Source: an uncultured Clostridia bacterium (GTDB lineage: Bacteria; Bacillota; Clostridia; TANB77; CAG-508). Taken from it: a stretch of 33,019 bases of DNA. The stretch lies in contig CANQXD010000018.1 in assembly GCA_947627755.1 (NCBI GenBank), positions 1 through 33,019 of the forward strand, read 5' to 3'. Below, one piece after another: positions 23,116 to 31,336 of this stretch. Positions within the stretch are counted from its first letter, which is position 1. Each line of letters opens with the position of its first letter. Under the pieces are notes generated by a model. It did no database searches and had not been told where the DNA came from. It saw only the letters and a program-made list of their open reading frames with translations. The position numbers and the translations under genes are program-made.

Positions 23116-23646
23116 GTGGAATATAAAATTAAAGTAAATGGTGTAAAACCAGAAGATATTCATACTTTAGAGAGAAAAACAAAAGAACTAGAAAAATTAC
23201 AAGAAGGACAAATAATAGAAGGAATTGTAACTGGAATCCAACCTTATGGCGCTTTTGTAAAATTTGGAGAGCAATTATCTGGATTAGTACATATTGAAGA
23301 TATGTCTGTTGCAAGAATAAAATCGCCTTCCGAAAGACTAAAAATTGGACAAAAAGCAAAATTTATGGTAAAATTAATAGATAGAGGGTCAAATAGAGTC
23401 CTTCTATCTTATAAAGAGTTACTAGGTTCTTGGGAAGAAAATGCAAAGAAATTCGAAGAAGGCTCTACTGTAGTAGGCATTGCAAGAGAAACAGAAAAAT
23501 CAAAAAATGGAATCTTTGTAGAGCTTACACCAAACTTAGTAGGACTTGCCGAATATAAAGACGGCATAGAATATGGACAAAATATAAATGTCTATATTAA
23601 AAAAATTATACCTGATAAAAAGAAGGTAAAACTAATTATTATTTAA
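23116..23646 (+). CDS. Protein with two S1 RNA-binding domains
   Basis: The 176-residue protein starts at GTG 23116 after AGGAAAAGGA. The first S1 domain, about residues 30-100, is textbook: EGQIIEGIVTGIQPYGAFVKF, then LSGLVHIEDMS and IGQKAKFMVKLID. A second, more diverged S1-like fold follows (EEGSTVVGIARETEKSKNGIFV) and ends with a run of isoleucines. Such small S1 proteins bind RNA or ribosomes and often act as translation or stress factors (YugI/GSP13-like). Its position downstream of two rRNA pseudouridine synthases fits a ribosome-linked role. It has its own promoter. Confidence 0.8.
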   Translation: MEYKIKVNGVKPEDIHTLERKTKELEKLQEGQIIEGIVTGIQPYGAFVKFGEQLSGLVHIEDMSVARIKSPSERLKIGQKAKFMVKLIDRGSNRVLLSYKELLGSWEENAKKFEEGSTVVGIARETEKSKNGIFVELTPNLVGLAEYKDGIEYGQNINVYIKKIIPDKKKVKLIII

Positions 23647-23694
23647 AATAATTTCAAACTTCATTTTATATTGGGAAAAATTATTAGGTTATAG

Positions 23695-23720
23695 TTTAAG
23701 ATAACTATCTTAAAAGGAGG
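23695..23720 (+). promoter_or_regulatory. Hairpin next to SD before the 23728 gene
   Basis: TTTAAGAT (23695-23702) and ATCTTAAA (23707-23714) form a stem with a four-base loop that ends directly at the SD AGGAGG (23715-23720). It might affect initiation; no ligand or regulator is suggested. Confidence 0.4.
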
Positions 23721-23727
23721 AAAAATT

Positions 23728-24669
23728 ATGGTAGAAGATAATGAAATTAAAGCGCAAATTTCACCATTTGCCATTCGTGAAGGAGAAATTAAAACATTTG
23801 ATGGAAAAGATGGATATGTATCAATGAATCAAATCATACATAAAATCAACATTGGGCATATTGGAGACATTCACTTTGCTATCATAGAACTAATGAATGA
23901 ATTTGAATTCATGACATCAAGACAAATATTCCAATTATTACAATGGAAAGGAATAGATGCAAAATCACAAGACAAATTAAATAATAAATTAGAGCAATTA
24001 GTAAAGACAAAAATTTTAACTAGATACTATTTTAGCTCAGAAGAAGGAAAAGGAATTTATCGTATTTACTGCTTAGAAAAAATGGGAAAATACCTATTAA
24101 ATTCAAGAGGAATTGATTGCAAGTGGCAACCTACAGACAACACAAAACCAGTTGCTATGATTAAGAAAAGATTAGCAGGAAATCAAACCATAATTGCTTA
24201 TTTAAGAAAAGTAAAAGCATTTGATTCTTATGTACCAAAGCCTGCAATTAACGCAAAGATGGCAGGAAAAATATTCAAAGCAACAGGTGGTTCAGTAAAA
24301 CTTACAAAAAACGGAAAAGCATTACAATTTGTATTTGAAGTAGTAAGACGTGAAGAAGAATGGGAGAAAAAATTAGTAGATAAAATGAGATTATATCAAG
24401 ACTTTTATCAAAACTTTGTACCAGGCGATTCTGGATTTTCTTCTATGCCACAATTAATTTTTATTTGTGAAGATGAAAAACATATAGCAGAAACATTTAA
24501 AACAATCATAGTAAATCAAGTAGAAATACCACAAATTAAATTATATTTCTCTACAGACTTAAGACAAAATGAAGAAACTTTGGAAAAAACATTAGTAGAA
24601 TTCAAACAAGATTCAGAAACTAAAAAATACAAAATGGAAGATGTAGAAGTTAAGTTGTTAGGTATCTAA
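23728..24669 (+). CDS. Winged-helix protein, replication-relaxation-like
   Basis: The 313-residue protein has a strong SD (AGGAGG) before ATG 23728. Residues 50-125 look like a winged helix: FEFMTSRQIFQLLQW, a second helix LNNKLEQLVKTKILTRYYF and a wing. The second half has QFVFEVVRREEEWEKKLVDK followed by LYQDFYQNF and MPQLIFICEDEKHIAETF. That reads like the nuclease-fold-like C-terminal domain of replication-relaxation (MobC-like) proteins of conjugative elements. It ends at a terminator shared with the convergent VirD4/TraG-like gene, which supports a conjugation-derived origin. No relaxase or mating-pore genes are in the window. The family call is moderate. Confidence 0.55.
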   Translation: MVEDNEIKAQISPFAIREGEIKTFDGKDGYVSMNQIIHKINIGHIGDIHFAIIELMNEFEFMTSRQIFQLLQWKGIDAKSQDKLNNKLEQLVKTKILTRYYFSSEEGKGIYRIYCLEKMGKYLLNSRGIDCKWQPTDNTKPVAMIKKRLAGNQTIIAYLRKVKAFDSYVPKPAINAKMAGKIFKATGGSVKLTKNGKALQFVFEVVRREEEWEKKLVDKMRLYQDFYQNFVPGDSGFSSMPQLIFICEDEKHIAETFKTIIVNQVEIPQIKLYFSTDLRQNEETLEKTLVEFKQDSETKKYKMEDVEVKLLGI

Positions 24670-24709
24670 AAAAGAGATAGGAAATGAAAAATTTTCCTAT
24701 CTCTTTTTT
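24668..24709. terminator. Bidirectional terminator overlapping both stop codons
   Basis: AAAAAAGAGATAGGAAA (24668-24684) pairs perfectly with TTTCCTATCTCTTTTTT (24693-24709). The stem overlaps the stop codons of both convergent genes. Confidence 0.93.
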
Positions 24710-27035
24710 ATCCGTTTGGGTTTCCTTTTTTTAAATCAAATACAATTCCGTCTTCATTATCAAATAAAAAGTTAGTATCTGCTTTATCTGTTTGAATTGG
24801 GTCTATATCTCCATTATCATCTTCACTAAAGCTAGATTCTGCTTTCCAACTTTTAGATGTTTTCTTTTTAGGTTCTGGATCTTCTGCAATGCCATTGGTA
24901 AATTTCTCAAAGTCATATTTTTTATCTGGTTGTACTTCTTTATATTTCGAATCCATAAAATCCATTTTTCCATCGACTACTTCAATACCACCTTTGTTAT
25001 TCTTATATTTAAATATACAAGACTTAAAAGTAGTGGATCTTATTTTATCTGGTGCAAATTTGGCTTTCCATGCCCATTCAATACCACCTAGTTTTGGATC
25101 ATAGTCTCCTTTTGCTGTATCATAGGTATTACTAAATTTCCAATAACGAACATTACCCATTTCTTTAGACCACCATTCATTTTCTTCGATAGTGCTATTT
25201 CCAAAAACAAGTTTATTGATACAATTAGATACAATAGTTTGTTTGTATTTTTCGCTAACATTACCAAGTTGTGCAAGTGTTTGTGAAGAAATAGTAGTAC
25301 CGACTTTGTATTTTCTATATAGTGTAAAGATTGGCTCTGTTACTTTGGAAATAAATTCAGGGAATTCATCAATATATAAGAAATGAGGAATTCTTGTATT
25401 TTCATTTCCAGGTCTTCTTAGTACAGCATTTTGCATTAGAAGGATAAAGAATAGTCCGAAAGTTCTATGAACACTTGGTCCTAAGTCACCCCTTCTAGTA
25501 CATAAGAAAACAACTTCACCTTTTTCTAATACATTCTCATAATTGATATTGTTATTTCTATTACAAATAATATTTTTAACACCTGGGTAGCGAAGTAACT
25601 TTTCGAAGATAGAAGAAGCATATTGCAAAGCTTTTTCTGTTTCTACTCTTCTTGGTGAATCATGGTAAAAATATTTTTTAAAGTATTGTAATTGTATTGA
25701 ATATTCTTCTGCTATTTCAGGCATAGCTTCTAACTTTTTGCATAAGTCTTCTACAGCATCGATATTTCTAAATAATTTCAAAACATCTTCCAAAGTTGGT
25801 AAATAATCTTTATCTTTATAAATAATTGGATAAGATGCTTTTAATATTGTACAAGTATTTTCTAATGCTTCGATAGCATCATTTTCTAAATTAACTTTAT
25901 CGATATTATCTAAGGTTCCTTGATACATTGCTTTTAATACATAGCCAAATACACCAGCAGCCTTTAAAGGATTGTCATATACAAATGGGTTTAAACCAAT
26001 TGAATTTCTGTCATTTGGATCAACAATGTGATAAGGAACGTGGAAGTTTTCTGCTACTTCCATCATCTGAGAAATGGATTCGTAGTCAGGAGAAATAGAA
26101 GTAAGACCTAAAGTACGATAAATATATTTGCCGCCAGATTCTCCTAAAATCATTTTCTTCATATAAGTTTTATATAAATTTTCTTTTCCTTGAGTAGGAA
26201 CTAACATATTCAAATTAAAATGTTCATTGATATAGTCGTTAGTATAAGGACAACTTAAAGTTGCAATTCCTGTCTTTAAAGCAGTATATCCCATTTCTTT
26301 TGCAGTAGAATGGAAGAAATATTTTTTCTCAATATCTCTTGCTACCATTGGTTCAAAAACAAGTGAGGTTTTTCCTGTTCCGGAAGGACCTACTACTAAG
26401 AATTGATTGAAACGGCTACCTTCTGGGATAATTTCTTTATTTCCTGTTTCTTTGTTCATACAAATAAACATTTCACAAGAGTATGCACCTATACCATCTG
26501 TAACGTTGGTTAATTTTATTCCACCATAATCCCAAATAGATTCTTGTAATAAACGTGTATCATAAACTTTCTTATATAAGAAATTAAATAATGCAGGAAC
26601 GGTTGTTAATGGTAAGTAAAGTGCAATGGCTGATAAAGCAGGTCTAAATAGTTCTGAAAACTCCGTAGCAAGTACTGGGTAGCCAGGAAGAGAAAGTAGA
26701 CCATACCAAATCATACGGTTAATTCCTTGAACAAACATAGAAATAGTAATTGTATATAAACAAATAACGTATAAATTAAACAAGGTAGATTTCATTTTGT
26801 TGGAACTTGCAAATTTGGATGCAAATCCAAATAAGAAAGCAAATACTGGGCAAGCAATAGCAAAGGTGTAGAACAATGGACCCCAATAAGAAGAACCAAC
26901 TCCAGTGAAAATTATAAGTATCATTTCAACGATTCTATCTACCATGAAGTAAATAGATAGAAGGGTTAATATATATGTTACAAAAGTATTTCTATCAGTC
27001 TTTAAAAATTTCAAGAACTTATCTATATACTTCAA
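24708..27035 (-). CDS. VirD4/TraG-like coupling ATPase
   Basis: Type IV coupling-protein-like ATPase, which in conjugation brings DNA-protein substrates to a secretion channel. The start at TTG 27035 is preferred, with GGTGA five bases upstream; GTG 27047 is possible. The 775 residues begin with four or so membrane helices (about 15-175). Walker A GPSGTGKTS follows at residues 216-224 (K222), and Walker B is FLYIDEFPEF with D556 and E557. RKYKVGTTISSQTLAQLGN and a tail rich in acidic residues and lysine come after. The domain order fits TraG/TraD/VirD4, but there is no relaxase or VirB4/VirB6 here. It sits among housekeeping genes with host-like codon use and converges on the replication-relaxation-like gene, so the pair may be domesticated or the edge of an element. 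Confidence 0.85.
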   Translation of the reverse strand: MKYIDKFLKFLKTDRNTFVTYILTLLSIYFMVDRIVEMILIIFTGVGSSYWGPLFYTFAIACPVFAFLFGFASKFASSNKMKSTLFNLYVICLYTITISMFVQGINRMIWYGLLSLPGYPVLATEFSELFRPALSAIALYLPLTTVPALFNFLYKKVYDTRLLQESIWDYGGIKLTNVTDGIGAYSCEMFICMNKETGNKEIIPEGSRFNQFLVVGPSGTGKTSLVFEPMVARDIEKKYFFHSTAKEMGYTALKTGIATLSCPYTNDYINEHFNLNMLVPTQGKENLYKTYMKKMILGESGGKYIYRTLGLTSISPDYESISQMMEVAENFHVPYHIVDPNDRNSIGLNPFVYDNPLKAAGVFGYVLKAMYQGTLDNIDKVNLENDAIEALENTCTILKASYPIIYKDKDYLPTLEDVLKLFRNIDAVEDLCKKLEAMPEIAEEYSIQLQYFKKYFYHDSPRRVETEKALQYASSIFEKLLRYPGVKNIICNRNNNINYENVLEKGEVVFLCTRRGDLGPSVHRTFGLFFILLMQNAVLRRPGNENTRIPHFLYIDEFPEFISKVTEPIFTLYRKYKVGTTISSQTLAQLGNVSEKYKQTIVSNCINKLVFGNSTIEENEWWSKEMGNVRYWKFSNTYDTAKGDYDPKLGGIEWAWKAKFAPDKIRSTTFKSCIFKYKNNKGGIEVVDGKMDFMDSKYKEVQPDKKYDFEKFTNGIAEDPEPKKKTSKSWKAESSFSEDDNGDIDPIQTDKADTNFLFDNEDGIVFDLKKGNPNG

Positions 27036-27141
27036 GTTTTTCACCACTTTCTAAAAATTAAAATATTCTACTATATTATCCTACAAAATGGGCAAAAAAT
27101 CAAGTGTTTTGGAGAAAATTTTATAAGAAATGAAAAAATAC

Positions 27142-27170
27142 TTGAATAATATTCGTTTTATGAATATAAT
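27142..27170 (+). promoter_or_regulatory. Promoter of spoVB-like gene
   Basis: TTGAAT (27142-27147), a 17-base spacer and TATAAT (27165-27170). Confidence 0.65.
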
Positions 27171-27226
27171 CTGTAATAAGATTATAAATAAGCAAAAAAT
27201 AAGATAGGAGATTAAAAGAAAGTACA

Positions 27227-28873
27227 ATGTTAGGAATTAAGAAAAAAGAAAGAAAAAAAGTAAAAGGGGAAAGTTTTATGCAAGGGGTTATGGCACTTAT
27301 GTTTTCACAAGTGTTAATTAAACTTCTTGGATTAGTATATAAATGGTATTTAACCAACCGCGAAGGTTTTGGAGATGAAGGAAATGCAATTTATAGTGCA
27401 GGATTTTCTATTTATGCTTTGCTTTTAACTATTTCATCTACAGGTGTGCCAAATGCAGTTGCAAGACTAGTATCGCAACATATAGCAAAGGAAGATTATA
27501 GGGGAGCCCACAGAGTATTTAAAATTGCATTTGGAACCTTTGCTGTAATTGGCTTAATTGGTACTATGCTACTATTTTTTGGAGCTCATTATATTGCTAA
27601 TAACTGGCTTGCCATACCAGAAGCAGAATCAACTTTAGTAGCATTATCACCTGCAATTTTCTTTGTAGCCATTATAAGTGTATTTCGTGGATATTTTAAT
27701 GGTAGAGAAAACATGAAAGCAACGGCTAATTCACAAACAATTGAGCAATTATTTAAAACAGTATTAACAATTGTGGTAGTAGAGATTGTTGCTATTTGTT
27801 CTGGAGTAAAAACAGAATTAATGGCGGCAGGAGCAAATTTAGCTACTACATTAGCAACTATTACGAGCTTTTTCTATTTATATATATTCTATAAAATGAG
27901 AAGAGAAGATTTAGCAAAAGAAATTGTATCTTCTAAGAATTATGAAACGAAAAGTATTTGGAAAACAGTAAAAAATATTTTATCAGTATCAGTTCCTATG
28001 TCATTGAGTGCTATTTTAACGTCTCTAAATCGAAATATTGATTCAATGACTGTAAAAAGAGGATTAGAAACGTTTTTAACAAAGGAAGAAGCTTTAAAAC
28101 GATATGGTATTTTAAGTGGAAAAGTAGATACGTTAACATCTTTACCATTATCATTTAACATAGCTTTTGCTACTGCATTAGTACCGGCAATTACGAAAGC
28201 AAAGGAACAAAAAGATATGAAAACAGCGACAAAAAGAGTTTCATTTTCTTTATTGGTAACAATGTTAATTGGACTTCCTTGTATGGTAGGAATGATTATT
28301 TTTGCACAGCCAATTTTAAATTTATTATTTCCAAATGCACCAGAAGGAAATTTTATTTTGCAAGTAAGCTCTTTGGCAATTATTTTTACGGTATTAGAGC
28401 AAACAGTAAATGGAGCTTTGCAAGGACTTGGAAAAATAAAAACTCCAGCAATTGCACTCTTAATAGGGGTAACATTAAAATTTATATTAAACTTAGTATT
28501 AGTGCCAATTCCAGAAATAGGGGCAGCAGGAGCAGCATTTGCAACAGTGGTTTGTCATGCAGTTGCATTCTTTATTGGATTTAATGTATTAAGAGCAAAT
28601 ATGAAATTAGATTTAAGTTTTTCTAAATTTATTGTGAAACCTGCGTTAGCAAGTACTGCTATGGGAATTTGCTCTTATGCTATATATTTCTTGCTTAATG
28701 GTATAATTGCAGGAAAAATGGCAACAATAATCGCAATATTAGTAGCCGTTGTAATTTATAGCTTAGCTATTATTGCGTTCAAAATTTTTACAAAAGAAGA
28801 AATATTTATGATTCCTTACGGACAAAAGCTATACAAAATGTTAGAAAAAATTGGAATATATAAAGAAGCCTAA
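27227..28873 (+). CDS. spoVB: SpoVB/MurJ-type flippase (MOP superfamily)
   Basis: The 548-residue polytopic membrane protein of the oligosaccharide flippase family has about 12-14 hydrophobic segments. These transporters flip lipid-linked precursors (lipid II or polysaccharide units); SpoVB acts in spore cortex synthesis. Typical features are the early LIKLLGLVYKWYLTN, STGVPNAVARLVSQHIA, and an internal NGALQGLGKIKTPAIALL that is highly characteristic. A basic N-terminal stretch (KKKERKKVKG) precedes the first helix. ATG 27278, with AAGGGG upstream, is an alternative start. The next gene is hup, and spoVB near hup is a common order in Clostridia, which supports the SpoVB label. A general MurJ-like or exopolysaccharide flippase cannot be excluded. 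Confidence 0.85.
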   Translation: MLGIKKKERKKVKGESFMQGVMALMFSQVLIKLLGLVYKWYLTNREGFGDEGNAIYSAGFSIYALLLTISSTGVPNAVARLVSQHIAKEDYRGAHRVFKIAFGTFAVIGLIGTMLLFFGAHYIANNWLAIPEAESTLVALSPAIFFVAIISVFRGYFNGRENMKATANSQTIEQLFKTVLTIVVVEIVAICSGVKTELMAAGANLATTLATITSFFYLYIFYKMRREDLAKEIVSSKNYETKSIWKTVKNILSVSVPMSLSAILTSLNRNIDSMTVKRGLETFLTKEEALKRYGILSGKVDTLTSLPLSFNIAFATALVPAITKAKEQKDMKTATKRVSFSLLVTMLIGLPCMVGMIIFAQPILNLLFPNAPEGNFILQVSSLAIIFTVLEQTVNGALQGLGKIKTPAIALLIGVTLKFILNLVLVPIPEIGAAGAAFATVVCHAVAFFIGFNVLRANMKLDLSFSKFIVKPALASTAMGICSYAIYFLLNGIIAGKMATIIAILVAVVIYSLAIIAFKIFTKEEIFMIPYGQKLYKMLEKIGIYKEA

Positions 28874-29046
28874 AACCTAGTTAAATAGCAAGTTTGAAGA
28901 AACAAGAAACACAAAACCATACGGCGGTAAAGGTTTGAAAAAAGAAAAAATGAAAAAAAAGAAGGATTTTGAAAAACATTGGCGAATAATGTTAGTAGTA
29001 GATAAAAAATACATATCTACATAAGTTCTTATAGGAGGTAATTTAA

Positions 29047-29325
29047 ATGAACAAATCTGATTTAATCGCAGCTATCGCAGCTAAAACAGGAGACACAAAG
29101 AAAGGTGCTGAAGCAGCATTAAACGCTTTCGTTGAAGCTGTAACAGAAACATTAGTAAAAGGAGACAAAGTTCAACTTGTTGGATTTGGTTCTTTCGAAG
29201 TAAGAAAAAGAGCAGCTAGAAAAGGAAGAAATCCACAAACTAAAGAAGAAATCAAAATACCAGCTTCTAAAGCTCCAGTTTTCAAAGCAGGAAAAGCTTT
29301 AAAAGATTTAGTAAACAAAAAATAA
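29047..29325 (+). CDS. hup: DNA-binding protein HU
   Basis: Nucleoid protein that bends DNA as a dimer. The 92 residues match the family throughout: [19 protein letters not shown], the turn [20 protein letters not shown], the DNA-binding arm [20 protein letters not shown] and the end [15 protein letters not shown] strong SD (AGGAGGT) precedes the ATG. The codons (GCT, GCA, GTT) look adapted for high expression. The terminator at 29357-29387 follows. The 173 bases upstream have no convincing promoter that I can name. Confidence 0.97.
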   Translation: MNKSDLIAAIAAKTGDTKKGAEAALNAFVEAVTETLVKGDKVQLVGFGSFEVRKRAARKGRNPQTKEEIKIPASKAPVFKAGKALKDLVNKK

Positions 29326-29356
29326 GAATGATTTCAATATAAATATGAATTCATAG

Positions 29357-29387
29357 AAGAACAAGGCAAAAGTCTTGTTCTTTTTTT
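29357..29387 (+). terminator. hup terminator
   Basis: AAGAACAAG (29357-29365) and CTTGTTCTT (29374-29382) with an 8-base loop, then a run of T's. Confidence 0.92.
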
Positions 29388-29426
29388 GAGCAATACTTAA
29401 TATAAATATATTGCGAGGTGGAATCA

Positions 29427-30479
29427 TTGGTTTTAAAAGCAGTAAAAATAAAAAAACAATATATTATTATAGGAATCGTCAGTGTGCTTTTAATTAGTAG
29501 CCTTTTTTTAATTTTTATTACTTCTAATGCATTAGCAAAAGACGAATTAGAAGAGGAGAAGAAAACATATATAAAATGGGTAGATTATAATGTGCCTTTA
29601 GAATTAATGGAAAAAACGGCAAAATTAGATATAGATTCCCACACAAAAAATCAAGAAGTAGAACTTAACTGGATTGAATTACTATCCTATTTAGCAAGCA
29701 AATATGGTGGAAACTTCAAATCTTTTAAGCAAAAAGATTTAGATGATGTAGTAGAAAGATTAAAAGCAGGGGAAACCATAGAAGAAATAACAAAAGATAT
29801 GAAATTATATTCTTATTATATAGAAGCTTATAATGCAGTTTTATGCCAATTTATTGGCAACTATCAAATTGAAACATTACAAGAAGACGGAACAAAAACT
29901 TGGAAAGAAAAATATGGAATAAAAGCTTTTTTGCCAATAGCCAAAAACTATGGCTTTAGCCATTATGATGATTTTGGAAATAGTAGAACGTATGGATACA
30001 AGCGAGTACATTTAGGAAATGACCTAATGGGTTCAATTGGAACGCCTATTATTGCAGTAGAATCTGGTGTTGTAGAGGCTTGTGGGTGGAATCAATACGG
30101 AGGTTGGCGTATTGGTATTCGAAGTTTCGATGGAAAAAGATATTATTATTATGCACATTTAAGGAAAAATCACCCTTATGCCAAAAATATGGAAGAAGGG
30201 AAAATTGTGCAAGCAGGGGATGTAATTGGTTACTTAGGTATGACAGGCTACAGCACAAAAGAAAATGTAAATAATATCAATGTGCCACATTTACATTTTG
30301 GAATGCAACTAATTTTTGATGAATCTCAAAAAGATGGAGTGAACCAAATATGGATTGATGTATATCAAATTATCAATTTTTTAAAGAAAAATAAATCGGA
30401 AGTTTATAAAGCTTATGAAGATACGAAAGATTATGAAAGAAAATATCAAATAATAGATCCAATTATACAGGGGAATTAA
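29427..30479 (+). CDS. M23 family metallopeptidase, membrane-anchored
   Basis: Probable zinc peptidoglycan endopeptidase held at the outer face of the membrane. The start at TTG 29427 is chosen because GAGGTG ends six bases upstream; GTG 29418 lies inside that SD. The 350 residues begin with a basic end and one helix (IIIGIVSVLLISSLFLIFI). An uncharacterised domain (WIELLSYLASKYGG, EEITKDMKLYSYYIEAY) follows, then the M23 domain. Zinc and catalytic residues are H195 and D199 (HLGND), H244 (YYAHLR) and H288/H290 (PHLHFG). All key residues are present, so it should be active. It lies alone downstream of hup; in sporulating relatives similar proteins act in cell wall or spore development. Confidence 0.88.
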   Translation: MVLKAVKIKKQYIIIGIVSVLLISSLFLIFITSNALAKDELEEEKKTYIKWVDYNVPLELMEKTAKLDIDSHTKNQEVELNWIELLSYLASKYGGNFKSFKQKDLDDVVERLKAGETIEEITKDMKLYSYYIEAYNAVLCQFIGNYQIETLQEDGTKTWKEKYGIKAFLPIAKNYGFSHYDDFGNSRTYGYKRVHLGNDLMGSIGTPIIAVESGVVEACGWNQYGGWRIGIRSFDGKRYYYYAHLRKNHPYAKNMEEGKIVQAGDVIGYLGMTGYSTKENVNNINVPHLHFGMQLIFDESQKDGVNQIWIDVYQIINFLKKNKSEVYKAYEDTKDYERKYQIIDPIIQGN

Positions 30480-30486
30480 GAAATAA

Positions 30487-30537
30487 ATGAGGAATTTTTT
30501 TAAGATGATAAAAATAAAATTTTCTAAATGGTTCTAA
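30487..30537 (+). CDS. Possible 16-aa cationic peptide
   Basis: A tiny ORF (MRNFFKMIKIKFSKWF) begins seven bases after the M23 peptidase stop and ends before its terminator. AGGGGAA lies eleven bases upstream of the ATG, inside the peptidase gene. The peptide would be strongly basic, aromatic and amphipathic. With so short an ORF in AT-rich DNA, chance is a serious alternative. Confidence 0.2.
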   Translation: MRNFFKMIKIKFSKWF

Positions 30538-30556
30538 GTTTAAAAATATAAAACAG

Positions 30557-30590
30557 AAAAATAGAGAATATTAGTATATTCTCTATTTTT
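30557..30590. terminator. Bidirectional terminator, M23 gene/HNH gene
   Basis: AAAAATAGAGAATA (30557-30570) pairs perfectly with TATTCTCTATTTTT (30577-30590). Confidence 0.9.
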
Positions 30591-30597
30591 GTTATAG

Positions 30598-31257
30598 TTA
30601 AAAAATAACTTCTACATTTTCGAGTACAATTACGGGAACATTCTTTATTCCATTATCTTTGGCAAACATTAAAGCAGTAAAACCGTCTAATAAAAACGAT
30701 TTCCGATCCAAAATAAGTGGTTTCTGAAAGTGACCATATTGCTTATAATACTCTTTTATCTTTTTGTATTTCTTTCCTCGGTAACTAGAAGAAAGAGAAA
30801 TGTTTACAATGATATTCTCAATTTCTTTTTCTTCTATTAAATCTTTCACAAAGGCAAGTCCATACCAGCGATGTAAAAAACGAGCAACTTGTTGAAAATC
30901 ACTAACAAATTGACTTCTCTCTCCATTCGTAGATAAGGACAAATATTTATCATAGAAAGGTTTTAACATATTTGTTTTTTCAGAATTGCATTTTTTGCAA
31001 GCTGGAAAGAGATTATTAGGAATCGTAGGTCCACCAAAATCTTGTGGAACAAGATGGTCTAATGTAATTTTATCCTCTGAAAAAGTCCGAGAACAATAAA
31101 AACATTGCTTCTTGCCTTTCATTAAATAGGTAAGTTCATACATAGCCTCGTGAAAATTGATAGGAAAATGAATTTTTAATATTTCATCTTCTATTTTCAT
31201 AGAGGTATTAATAACAAATACGCCATTTAGTAGATGTTGTGGTAAATCAATAATCAT
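30598..31257 (-). CDS. HNH endonuclease with ParB-like C-terminal segment
   Basis: The 219-residue protein starts at ATG 31257, eight bases after AGGAGG. A zinc-bound HNH nuclease domain is clear: C52-x2-C55 (CFYC), DHLVPQDFGGPTIPNN with D67-H68, and C87-x2-C90 (CKKC). The last 45 residues or so (KPLILDRKSFLLDGFTALM, then NVPVIVLE) resemble the ParB/sulfiredoxin-like core, in which a P-I-V strand is followed by a DG-RY-A-A helix and VPVIV. The catalytic ParB residues are not obvious. HNH plus ParB-like is an unusual pair; the second domain is a pattern match by eye only. It is a single gene with its own strong promoter. The role could be DNA repair, defence or a homing-like nuclease. Confidence 0.75.
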   Translation of the reverse strand: MIIDLPQHLLNGVFVINTSMKIEDEILKIHFPINFHEAMYELTYLMKGKKQCFYCSRTFSEDKITLDHLVPQDFGGPTIPNNLFPACKKCNSEKTNMLKPFYDKYLSLSTNGERSQFVSDFQQVARFLHRWYGLAFVKDLIEEKEIENIIVNISLSSSYRGKKYKKIKEYYKQYGHFQKPLILDRKSFLLDGFTALMFAKDNGIKNVPVIVLENVEVIF

Positions 31258-31284
31258 TGCATATACCTCCTTTACTTTTTCTTT

Positions 31285-31313
31285 ATTATATAATACAAAT
31301 AAAATAGAGTCAA
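31285..31313 (-). promoter_or_regulatory. Promoter of HNH gene
   Basis: On the minus strand, TTGACT (31313-31308), a 17-base spacer and TATAAT (31290-31285). Confidence 0.75.
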
Positions 31314-31336
31314 TGATTAGTAATAGATTTTATACT

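Noticed and set aside
28949..29023. A 24-codon plus-strand ORF (starting MKKKKDFEKHW) between the spoVB-like gene and hup
   Set aside because: There is no SD, only A-runs upstream, and no promoter or convergent RNA. It reads like AT-rich leader sequence.
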